The notes beneath the pieces were generated by a model, which saw only the letters and a program-made list of their open reading frames with translations, did no database searches and was not told the origin of the DNA. A stretch of DNA of 6,733 bases from CAWEHQ01 sp051001995 (GTDB lineage: Bacteria; Actinomycetota; Thermoleophilia; Solirubrobacterales; Thermoleophilaceae). Positions within the stretch are counted from its first letter, which is position 1. Each line of letters opens with the position of its first letter. Location: contig JBPCMT010000146.1 of NCBI GenBank assembly GCA_051001995.1, positions 1-6,733 of the forward strand, in the 5' to 3' direction. Made by a program: the position numbers and the translations under genes. Positions 1 to 5,234 of the stretch are shown piece after piece.

Positions 1-123
1 GCCGTCGAAGGGTCGCCGGCCACGTCGAGCTGACGCCCGGCGCGGAGGGCAGCGCCGGTGTGGAGGGCTCGGCAAAGCGCACGAGTCGCCGCATTCGCTC
101 GCCTGGGCAATGATCAAGTTGGC

Positions 124-129
124 TACGGT
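124..129 (+). promoter_or_regulatory. Putative -10 element of a leaderless promoter
   Basis: TACGGT fits the actinobacterial -10 pattern TANNNT. It starts 14 bases before the ATG at 138, so transcription would begin at or within a few bases of that start codon. No Shine-Dalgarno sequence lies between it and the ATG. No clear -35 box is visible. Inference from spacing and from similar elements before other genes in the window. Confidence 0.35.
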
Positions 130-137
130 TGCGCGCG

Positions 138-329
138 ATGCCCACCGCCGTGCACCTGACCGATGGCACGTCGGTCAACGTCGACCAGGAGCCCGAGGAG
201 ATCCGGCACCTGCTCACCGAGGACCTCCGGCGCCGAGAGCCCTTCACGACCCTGAGGGAGCACGACACCGGCGGCGAGATCTGGGTCAACGCGAGCGCCA
301 TCGTCCTCCTGCGGCCCCTGCCGGGCTGA
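138..329 (+). CDS. Small conserved-looking protein of unknown function (63 aa)
   Basis: I do not recognise a named family. The product is short and acidic, with no signal peptide or membrane segment. The N-terminal part (about residues 3-16) reads like a beta hairpin around the turn DGTS. The middle (about 18-38) is charged and probably helical. The C-terminal part (about 46-60) contains GEIWVNASAIVLLRP, which looks like two beta strands. Third codon positions are nearly all G or C, which strongly supports this frame over the overlapping open frames. ATG at 138 was chosen; an in-frame TTG at 129 lies inside the putative -10 region and is less likely. The gene is 43 bases upstream of the Rieske gene on the same strand, which may be coincidental. 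Function cannot be inferred. Confidence 0.7.
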   Translation: MPTAVHLTDGTSVNVDQEPEEIRHLLTEDLRRREPFTTLREHDTGGEIWVNASAIVLLRPLPG

Positions 330-372
330 AAGATCCACCCGGGCAGGAGCCTGCTTCGCAGCGTTCGCGTTT

Positions 373-1296
373 ATGACGCTGCTCGGCGGGTATCGCTTGG
401 CGGTGAATGCTTTCGGTCAGACGGGCGGCGGAGGGTCGCCGTTCGATCCCCTCGTCGGGAAGGTCGAATCGGCGGGCGTCCTCGACGCGCCCGGGAAGAG
501 CATCGGCAAGACCGTCCGGAGCACGCTCTCGCCCGGCGCCGTCAAGGACGCGGTGAGCGGCACCTGGCTCGGCCACGCCATCCACCCGATTCTGACCGAC
601 GTCGTCATCGGAGCGTTCGTCAGCGCGTCGCTGCTCGACCTCCTCGGAGGCGACGACGACGGTCGGGCCAGCGAGCGCCTGCTCGCCGTCGGCATCGCCG
701 CCTACGGGCCCACGGCGCTCTCGGGCGTCAGCGACTGGGCCGACGCGGAGCTGGGCGACGACGGCGTCCGTCGGGTCGGTCTCGTGCACGCGGCCACCAA
801 CGCCGCCGCGCTCGGCCTCTACACGGCCTCGCTCGCCGCGCGCCGCCGCGGCAATCGTCGTAAGGGAGCGCTGCTCGGCGTGGGAGGCGCCGCCGTGCTG
901 GGTGCGGGCGGCTTCCTCGGCGGCCACCTCTCGTTCCGCCAGGGCATCGGCGCCGACCAGACCGTGTTCGACCCCGGGCCGGCGGACTGGACCCCGGCGG
1001 CGGACGGCTCGCAGCTTCCCGACCGCCGGCCGACGCGCGTCATCGTCGAGGATACGCCGGTGCTCCTTCTGCGCGACGCGGAGCGGCTCTTCGCGATCCA
1101 CGATCGCTGCTCGCACCGCGGGTGCTCGCTCAGCGACGGCGAGCTCGACGGCGACGAGATCGTCTGCGTCTGCCACGGCTCGCGCTTCGACCGGCGCGAC
1201 GGGTCGGTGAAGCGCGGGCCCGCCACCGCGCCGCAGCCGGCGTTCGAGGTGCGCGAGCGCGACGGCCGCGTCGAGGTCCGCCTGCTCTCGGGCTGA
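373..1296 (+). CDS. Membrane-anchored Rieske [2Fe-2S] protein with N-terminal DUF2231-like domain
   Basis: Predicted electron-transfer protein of 307 residues. Residues about 65-185 form a DUF2231-like membrane region: LGHAIHPILTDVVIG (66-80) is the family's typical His-rich first helix, followed by hydrophobic segments near 103-118, 138-156 and 165-185. Residues about 198-306 form a Rieske domain. The cluster ligands are C246 and H248 in CSHRGC and C265 and H268 in CVCHGS. The extra cysteines C251 and C267 match the disulfide pair of bc1/b6f-type Rieske proteins, and a GPA motif follows at 282-284. The position usually Tyr in bc1 proteins is F272. The membrane region should anchor the cluster domain; which side it faces is not shown. 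The partner is unknown, and no cytochrome b or oxygenase gene is adjacent. The start is uncertain: codons 1-15 have atypical third positions, and GTG at 403 is an alternative (see the element at 391). Confidence 0.88.
   Translation: MTLLGGYRLAVNAFGQTGGGGSPFDPLVGKVESAGVLDAPGKSIGKTVRSTLSPGAVKDAVSGTWLGHAIHPILTDVVIGAFVSASLLDLLGGDDDGRASERLLAVGIAAYGPTALSGVSDWADAELGDDGVRRVGLVHAATNAAALGLYTASLAARRRGNRRKGALLGVGGAAVLGAGGFLGGHLSFRQGIGADQTVFDPGPADWTPAADGSQLPDRRPTRVIVEDTPVLLLRDAERLFAIHDRCSHRGCSLSDGELDGDEIVCVCHGSRFDRRDGSVKRGPATAPQPAFEVRERDGRVEVRLLSG
391..396 (+). promoter_or_regulatory. Possible -10 element for an alternative GTG start at 403
   Basis: TATCGC is preceded by GG and lies 12 bases before an in-frame GTG at 403. 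This is the same geometry as the element before the patatin gene (GGTA, then the start 12 bases from the T). If real, the Rieske protein starts at 403 and lacks the first ten residues annotated here. The match to TANNNT is imperfect because the last base is C. Confidence 0.2.
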
Positions 1297-1310
1297 CGCC
1301 GCCGCGGCGT
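1296..1310 (+). terminator. Weak GC hairpin after the Rieske gene
   Basis: ACGCC and GGCGT pair as a 5-base stem around a 5-base loop, starting at the last base of the Rieske stop codon. No T-run follows, so this is at best a weak or factor-dependent stop. GC-rich DNA makes such stems by chance. Confidence 0.2.
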
Positions 1311-1348
1311 TCGCCCTCGACCGCTGAAGCGACCGCCGGCCGGTGCGG

Positions 1349-1354
1349 TAGAAG
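1349..1354 (+). promoter_or_regulatory. Putative -10 element of a leaderless promoter (patatin operon)
   Basis: GGTAGAAG places TAGAAG exactly 12 bases before the GTG start at 1361, so the transcript would begin at or very near the start codon. No Shine-Dalgarno sequence is present. A nearly identical GGTAGAAC stands before csaA. A possible weak -35 (TGAAGC, 1325-1330) lies 18 bases upstream. Confidence 0.45.
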
Positions 1355-1360
1355 TCCGCT

Positions 1361-2206
1361 GTGACCACGGGGAAGCGCGCGTTCGTGCTGGGCGGCGGCG
1401 GCCAGCTCGGCGCCCACGAGGTCGGCATGCTGCGGGCGCTGCTCGAGCGCCAGATCGCGCCCGAGCTCGTCGTCGGGACCTCGATCGGCGCCATCAACGG
1501 CGCCGCCGTGGCCGCCGCGCCGGTGCTCGCGACCGTCGACCGGCTGAGCGAGGTGTGGTCCGAGATCGAGCGCAGCGATGCCTTCGACGGATCGATCCTC
1601 GGGCGCCTCGGGACGCTGGCGCGCACACGGACGCACCTGCACGGCAACGAGTCGCTGCGCAGGCTGCTCGAGGAATCCCTACCGGCCAGCCGGATCGAGG
1701 ACCTCGAGGTTGCGTTTCAGTGCGTGGCGGCGAGGATCGAGACGGCCTCGGAGCATTGGTTCAGCGCCGGGCCGCTGGTGGAAGCGGTGCTGGCGTCCTC
1801 GGCGGTGCCGGGCATCCTCCCGCCGGTTGTGATCGACGGTGAGCACTACATCGACGGCGGCATCGTCAACAGCGTCCCCGTCGGGCGGGCGGTCGCGCTC
1901 GGCGCCACGACCGTCTTCGTGCTCCACGTCGGCCGCATCGACCGGCCGCTCGAGCCACCGCGGTGGCCGTGGGAAGTGGCGCTCGTGGCGTTCGAGATCG
2001 CGCGCCGCCACCGTTTCGTCGGCGATCTCGCGGCACTCCCCGACGATGTCACGGTCCACGTGATGCCGACCGGCGAGACGAGCCCGCCGCACTACACCGA
2101 CGTCTCGCAGTTTCGCTACCGCGACACGTCGCAGATCCGCGACCGCATCGAGCGCGCGCACGATGCCTCCGCGCGCTACCTGGCGGAGAACGGTGTGGGC
2201 CCGTGA
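1361..2206 (+). CDS. Patatin-like phospholipase / acyl hydrolase
   Basis: Predicted serine acyl hydrolase of 281 residues using a Ser-Asp dyad, probably deacylating membrane phospholipids or lysophospholipids; the substrate cannot be read from the sequence. All three family blocks are present. The oxyanion-hole loop GGGGQLG is at 11-17, the nucleophile elbow GTSIG is at 39-43 with S41, and the catalytic DGG is at 165-167 with D165. No signal peptide is seen, so it is probably cytoplasmic or at the inner membrane face, like the short bacterial RssA/YlbK-type patatins. The GTG start at 1361 lies 15 residues before the end of the oxyanion loop, as usual in this family, and just after a putative -10 box. 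Its TGA shares one base with the ATG of the acyltransferase gene, so the two are very likely co-transcribed and translationally coupled. Confidence 0.9.
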   Translation: MTTGKRAFVLGGGGQLGAHEVGMLRALLERQIAPELVVGTSIGAINGAAVAAAPVLATVDRLSEVWSEIERSDAFDGSILGRLGTLARTRTHLHGNESLRRLLEESLPASRIEDLEVAFQCVAARIETASEHWFSAGPLVEAVLASSAVPGILPPVVIDGEHYIDGGIVNSVPVGRAVALGATTVFVLHVGRIDRPLEPPRWPWEVALVAFEIARRHRFVGDLAALPDDVTVHVMPTGETSPPHYTDVSQFRYRDTSQIRDRIERAHDASARYLAENGVGP

Positions 2207-3240
2207 TGCCGGTCCCGCCCAAGCTGCTGCGCCGGCTCCTCCTGGCGCCGCTGCTGGTGCTGCTCGAGCTGCTGCTGATCGTGGTCTCGCCCGCGCTGCT
2301 GGTGCTGGCGGGCCTGGCGTCGCCGCTCGCCGGCGGCTGGCGGCCGCTGCGGGCGCTTCTGATCGCGCTCGCCGCCGCCGGCTACCACCTCGCTGCCACG
2401 GTGGCCAGCCTCGGGCTGTGGATCGCGAGCGGCTTCGGATGGAAGATGGGCTCCGAGGCGATGCAGCGCGCGCACTACGCGCTGATGCGGTGGTTCCTGG
2501 CCGGCGTCTACCGCGCGATCGTCCGGCTCGCTCGCGTGGAGGTTGGGGTGGCGGAATCCGCGGAGGCGGAGGCGGCGCTCTCCAAGCCGGGTCGCCCGGT
2601 GCTAGTGCTGGGCCGCCACGCCGGTGAGGGGGAGACTCTGCTCGTGCTGCACGCGCTCCTCTCCTGGCACGACCGCGGCCCGCGCGTCGTCATGCACGAG
2701 GCGCTGCGCCTCGACCCGCTGATCGACGTCCTCGGCGAGCGCCTGCCGAATCGCTTCGTCGATCCGCGCGGCGGCGACACCGAGGTGGAGATCGCCGCGA
2801 TGGCGCGCGAGCTCGGCGGCACGGCCGCGCTCTTGATCTTTCCCGAGGGCGCCAACTTCTCGGAGCGCCAGCGCCGGCGGGCGATCGAGCGGCTGGATCG
2901 TGGCGGCTTCACGCGTGAGGCCGAGCGGGCTCGCCGGATGCGCCACGTGAGCGCGCCGCGTCCGGGCGGCGCCCTTGCGGCTATCGAGGCGGCGCCCGAA
3001 GCCGACGTCGTGATCCTCGGTCACGTCGGCTGTCCCACCGGGGTGCGGGAGCTCTGGGCCCTGTTGCCGAAGGAACAGATGGTGGAGGTGCGGATGTGGC
3101 TCGAGCCGGCGGACGCCATCCCCGCGGGACGCGACGAGCGGATCGGCTGGCTCTTCGATTGGTGGGAGACGCTCGATGCTTGGGTCGACGAGCGCCAGCG
3201 GGACCGCGCCGGGACCGTCGCGGCCGTCGAGGGCCGGTAG
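2206..3240 (+). CDS. PlsC-type 1-acyl-glycerol-phosphate acyltransferase family protein
   Basis: Predicted membrane acyltransferase of 344 residues that would transfer an acyl chain to a lysophospholipid or related lipid. Two long hydrophobic segments (about 11-40 and 48-76) anchor the N-terminus. The acyltransferase blocks follow in order: RHAGEGE at 137-143 (block I, H138), LPNRFVDPRGG at 180-190 (block II/III-like), FPEGANFSE at 212-220 (the FPEG block) and VVILGHVG at 268-275 (block IV). Block I normally reads H-X4-D; here the acidic residue is E143, a conservative change that may or may not keep full activity. The frame stays open upstream to 1963, but ATG at 2206, overlapping the patatin stop as TGATG, is the natural start and leaves the hydrophobic anchor at the N-terminus. 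The exact substrate is unknown. Confidence 0.85.
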   Translation: MPVPPKLLRRLLLAPLLVLLELLLIVVSPALLVLAGLASPLAGGWRPLRALLIALAAAGYHLAATVASLGLWIASGFGWKMGSEAMQRAHYALMRWFLAGVYRAIVRLARVEVGVAESAEAEAALSKPGRPVLVLGRHAGEGETLLVLHALLSWHDRGPRVVMHEALRLDPLIDVLGERLPNRFVDPRGGDTEVEIAAMARELGGTAALLIFPEGANFSERQRRRAIERLDRGGFTREAERARRMRHVSAPRPGGALAAIEAAPEADVVILGHVGCPTGVRELWALLPKEQMVEVRMWLEPADAIPAGRDERIGWLFDWWETLDAWVDERQRDRAGTVAAVEGR

Positions 3241-3272
3241 GACGTCGGCGCCCCATTGCTCTTCACATTTCG

Positions 3273-3297
3273 GTTCACAGCGACGAGGTTTGGGTAT
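3273..3297 (+). promoter_or_regulatory. Possible SigB/SigF-like promoter of the H1-like gene
   Basis: GTTC (3273-3276) and GGGTAT (3292-3297) are separated by 15 bases. This resembles the actinobacterial general-stress consensus GTTT-N14-16-GGGTAA/T. Transcription from it would start near 3303-3306 and give a leader of about 30 bases containing the strong ribosome binding site. It lies in the only local dip of GC content. Inference from motif match only; a SigA-type reading (TTCACA at 3274 with TATTCC at 3295, 15-base spacer) is also possible. Confidence 0.35.
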
Positions 3298-3322
3298 TCC
3301 GTACAGGAGAAGACGAGCGAGC

Positions 3323-3330
3323 GAGGAGGG
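3323..3330 (+). promoter_or_regulatory. Strong Shine-Dalgarno sequence
   Basis: GAGGAGGG ends four bases before the ATG at 3335. It fixes that start and excludes the in-frame upstream ATG at 3176, which lies inside the acyltransferase gene. No other gene in the window has a comparable ribosome binding site. Confidence 0.8.
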
Positions 3331-3334
3331 TCGG

Positions 3335-3874
3335 ATGGCAAAGAAGAGCGACACCAATCTCTATGACACGCTGCGCGCCAGCGGACTGCGCAAGCAGGTC
3401 GCCCGGTCGGCGTCCAGGGCCGCGGCGAAGGTCGACGGCAAGGGACGCGTGCCGAAGCCGCTGCGCTCGGCGATCGACGATCTGCGGGGCGCCCTGGAGG
3501 CGCTCGAGAGCCGCGCCGCCGGGAGCGACCGCGGCGGGAGCGACCCGGCCGTCGCGGCCCGCAAGGCCGCTCGCACGCGAAAGGCGAGCGCCCAGCAGCG
3601 GAGCGCGAGCGCGCGCAAGGCCGCGCGCACCCGCGCGCAGAGTACCGCCGGGACGGGCAACACCTCCGCATCCCGCAGCGGCTCCAAGGCCAGCACCGCC
3701 AAGCGGAGCACCGCCAAGCGGAGCACGGCCAAGGCCAGCACCGCCAAGCGGAGCACGGCCTCGAAGTCGAGCGCCACCGGCACGAGCCCGGCCGCGAGGA
3801 GGGCGAGCACCGGACGCTCCAGTGGCGCCGGCCGACGCACCGGCGGACGGAGCAGTTCGCGGAGCGCCGCCTAG
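3335..3874 (+). CDS. Histone H1-like basic protein (179 aa)
   Basis: The protein has two parts. Residues 1-62 look folded and helical (NLYDTLRASGLRKQVARSAS, then a predicted amphipathic helix near 43-60). Residues 63-179 are a low-complexity tail of Ala, Ser, Thr, Lys, Arg and Gly with no Cys or Trp. The tail contains two copies of ARKAARTR (75-82 and 93-100) and five tandem pentapeptides of the STAKR type (120-144). This composition resembles the H1-like tails of bacterial nucleoid proteins (for example mycobacterial HupB or Hc1-type proteins), so DNA or RNA binding and chromosome compaction is a reasonable inference. There is no HU fold, so it is not HupB itself. The start is set by a strong Shine-Dalgarno sequence. 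The gene stands alone, 94 bases after the acyltransferase gene, with its own possible stress promoter. Confidence 0.78.
   Translation: MAKKSDTNLYDTLRASGLRKQVARSASRAAAKVDGKGRVPKPLRSAIDDLRGALEALESRAAGSDRGGSDPAVAARKAARTRKASAQQRSASARKAARTRAQSTAGTGNTSASRSGSKASTAKRSTAKRSTAKASTAKRSTASKSSATGTSPAARRASTGRSSGAGRRTGGRSSSRSAA
3692..3766 (+). repeat. Five tandem 15-base units encoding STAKR-type pentapeptides
   Basis: Units 3692-3706, 3707-3721 and 3737-3751 are identical (AGCACCGCCAAGCGG). Units 3722-3736 and 3752-3766 are diverged, and the last is only partly conserved. They encode STAKR, STAKR, STAKA, STAKR and STASK. Near-identity at the DNA level points to recent slippage or unit duplication, so copy number may vary between strains. 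Confidence 0.85.
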
Positions 3875-3999
3875 CCGTAGACCCTGAGCCCGCGTTCATC
3901 GGCGGCCGCACCGCCCCAGGAGGCCTGCGTCGTCCCGGCGGGGGCGAGCCCGGCGCCGCCGCTCTGGGGGGCGCCCGCCCGAGGTGCACCTTCGAGAAA

Positions 4000-4031
4000 T
4001 GGTCAGAACGGATGAGCACCCGTTCTGACCA
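4000..4031. repeat. Perfect 12-base inverted repeat (hairpin or operator)
   Basis: TGGTCAGAACGG (4000-4011) and its exact reverse complement CCGTTCTGACCA (4020-4031) flank an 8-base spacer. As RNA this gives a stable 12-pair stem, which could terminate transcription from the H1-like gene that ends 125 bases upstream, although no T-run follows. As DNA it could be an operator. It is too regular to be a chance GC stem: each arm is only about 58 percent GC, below its surroundings. Confidence 0.7.
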
Positions 4032-4094
4032 CTCTTGAGAGGCGATACACGAGCGTCCACCACGCAGCAGACTCCGCCATGGGGGCGGCTCCGG

Positions 4095-4100
4095 TAGAAC
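4095..4100 (+). promoter_or_regulatory. Putative -10 element of a leaderless promoter (csaA)
   Basis: GGTAGAAC places TAGAAC 13 bases before the GTG start at 4108. It shares GGTAGAA with the element before the patatin gene. No Shine-Dalgarno sequence lies between it and the GTG. Confidence 0.45.
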
Positions 4101-4107
4101 ACGGTCG

Positions 4108-4437
4108 GTGATCGAGTTCGGCGACTTCACGCGCGTGGACATGCGCGTGGGGCGGGTGGCCGCCGTCCACGACTTCCCCGAGGCGCGCAAGCAGGCGTGG
4201 CGGCTCGAGATCGACTTCGGGCCTGAATTGGGCACGAAGACGTCGTCGGCGCAGATCAAGCACTACGCACGCGAGGACCTCGAGGGTCGGCTGGTGGTGG
4301 GGGTCGTCAACCTGGCGCCGCGCCGGATCGGGCCCGTGACCTCCGAGGTGCTGGTCCTCGGGGCGCTCGACGACGCCAAGGGCGTGGTGCTGCTGCGCCC
4401 CGACCGCGACGTCGCCGTCGGCGACCGCATCGCCTAG
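4108..4437 (+). CDS. csaA: CsaA-family tRNA-binding-domain protein
   Basis: A single-domain protein of 109 residues that aligns by eye along its full length with Bacillus subtilis CsaA (about 110 residues), described as an export-related chaperone with a tRNA-binding OB fold. Hallmarks are DFTRVDMRVGRV at 6-17, FPEARK at 23-28, IDFGPELGTKTSSAQI at 35-50, VVNLAPRRIG at 66-75 and SEVLVLGA at 79-86. The family is a cytoplasmic dimer with the fold of the C-terminal domain of methionyl-tRNA synthetases; its main physiological role (chaperone or RNA binder) is less settled than its fold. The GTG start gives the family's usual length and follows a putative -10 box by 13 bases. It lies 62 bases upstream of ccdA on the same strand, but a hairpin and a second -10-like box between them suggest separate transcription. 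Confidence 0.92.
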   Translation: MIEFGDFTRVDMRVGRVAAVHDFPEARKQAWRLEIDFGPELGTKTSSAQIKHYAREDLEGRLVVGVVNLAPRRIGPVTSEVLVLGALDDAKGVVLLRPDRDVAVGDRIA

Positions 4438-4445
4438 CGGCCGCG

Positions 4446-4462
4446 CCGCCGGAGGCCGGCGG
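4446..4462 (+). terminator. GC-rich hairpin after csaA
   Basis: CCGCCGG (4446-4452) and CCGGCGG (4456-4462) form a 7-base stem with a 3-base loop, 8 bases after the csaA stop. No T-run follows. Its position between two genes is suggestive, but the extreme GC content makes chance stems common here. Confidence 0.35.
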
Positions 4463-4481
4463 GCGGGCGAGTGCCGTCGCC

Positions 4482-4487
4482 TACCAT
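4482..4487 (+). promoter_or_regulatory. Putative -10 element before ccdA
   Basis: TACCAT matches TANNNT. It begins 18 bases before the ATG at 4500, so the transcript would have only about 6 leader bases and no room for a Shine-Dalgarno sequence. It would drive the ccdA-tlpA-SCO1 operon. Confidence 0.35.
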
Positions 4488-4499
4488 CGTCTTCGACGG

Positions 4500-5234
4500 A
4501 TGGCCGACTCGCCCACGATCTCGCTCGCGTTCGCCGCGGGGCTCGTCTCGTTCGTGTCCCCATGCTGCCTGCCGCTCGTGCCCGGCTATCTGGCGGCGGT
4601 GAGCGGCAAGGCGCCGGGCGAGCGAACGCGGCGCCTCGACCCGAGCGTGCTCGCGCGCAGCCTGCTGTTCATCGCCAGCTTCTCGGCTGTATTCATCCTG
4701 CTCGGCCTCACCGCCACCGCGATCGGCGCGTTCCTGTTCGAAAGCCAGCTCACGCTGCGAAAGGTCGCGGGGGTGGCGATCATCCTGATGGGGCTGCTGT
4801 TCATCGCCGCGGTGTTCGTGACCCGACTCAACCGCGACTTCCGGCCCGGCGGGCTGATCGAGCGCGCCGGCAGCGGCGGACCGGTCGTGGCCGGGGTCGC
4901 CTTCGCCTTCGCCTGGACGCCGTGCATCGGGCCCACGCTTGCTGCGATCCTCGGGCTGGCGTCCACGCAGCAGTCCACGGTCGAGGCGGCCGGGCTGCTC
5001 GCCGTCTACTCGGCGGGGCTGGGAATTCCCTTTCTCCTGTCGGCGGTCGGCTGGGGGGCGGCGCAGCGCAGCTTCGAGTGGGTCAAGCGCCATTACGCGG
5101 CGATCCAGGTCGGCGCCGGTCTCGTGCTGGTGGTCATGGGGGTGCTCGTCTACACGAACGACCTGTTCGTGCTGAACGTCGAGATCCAGCGCGCGCTGGA
5201 CGACCTCGGACTCAACTTCTTCCAGTCGGTGTGA
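4500..5234 (+). CDS. ccdA: CcdA-type thiol-disulfide transmembrane electron transporter
   Basis: Integral membrane protein of 244 residues in the CcdA/DsbD-gamma family, which carries reducing equivalents from cytoplasmic thioredoxin to extracytoplasmic thiol proteins. About six membrane segments are visible (near 8-33, 52-80, 88-110, 128-155, 163-185 and 201-219), the normal number and length. The redox cysteines sit in the conserved contexts SPCCLPLVPGY (20-30, C22 and C23) and AWTPCIGPTLAAIL (138-151, C142). The pair for disulfide exchange should be the SPC cysteine C22 and C142; C23 is an extra neighbour. It overlaps the next gene, a membrane-anchored thioredoxin, by four bases (GTGA). 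That pairing is the System II cytochrome c maturation arrangement, with the thioredoxin as the likely partner. Confidence 0.93.
   Translation: MADSPTISLAFAAGLVSFVSPCCLPLVPGYLAAVSGKAPGERTRRLDPSVLARSLLFIASFSAVFILLGLTATAIGAFLFESQLTLRKVAGVAIILMGLLFIAAVFVTRLNRDFRPGGLIERAGSGGPVVAGVAFAFAWTPCIGPTLAAILGLASTQQSTVEAAGLLAVYSAGLGIPFLLSAVGWGAAQRSFEWVKRHYAAIQVGAGLVLVVMGVLVYTNDLFVLNVEIQRALDDLGLNFFQSV

Larger units (their letters stand above)
3875..4107. other. Intergenic region with no supported gene
   Basis: This 233-base gap separates the H1-like gene from csaA. Codon third positions and start signals support no frame on either strand, although several frames are open because of high GC. It contains the perfect inverted repeat at 4000-4031 and, at its end, the putative csaA -10 element. 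An RNA gene cannot be excluded, but I see no recognisable one. Confidence 0.6.

Noticed and set aside
1..113. Possible 3' end of an upstream plus-strand gene (stop at 31-33 or at 111-113, depending on frame)
   Set aside because: Two frames are open from the left edge and both are too short, with mixed third-position bias, to decide. Neither gives a recognisable sequence.
341..354. Small GCAGG/CCTGC stem before the Rieske gene
   Set aside because: A five-base stem with a two-base loop and no T-run is expected by chance in this composition.
286..1647. Long minus-strand open frame (453 codons)
   Set aside because: It lies opposite the Rieske and patatin genes, which have clear domains. The translation is Arg/Ala/Gly-rich with no recognisable motif, as expected from antisense frames in GC-rich DNA.
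1963..2205. N-terminal extension of the acyltransferase frame into the patatin gene
   Set aside because: The extra 81 residues are an out-of-frame reading of the patatin gene, and the ATG at 2206 overlaps the patatin stop as in coupled operons.
3896..4102. 68-codon minus-strand open frame in the gap before csaA
   Set aside because: It runs through the inverted repeat, is Arg/Cys/Ser-rich, and lacks coding third-position bias and a ribosome binding site.
3021..4259. Minus-strand open frame of 412 codons across the H1-like gene and csaA
   Set aside because: Arg/Ser/Pro-rich translation, antisense to real genes, and no start signal or motif.
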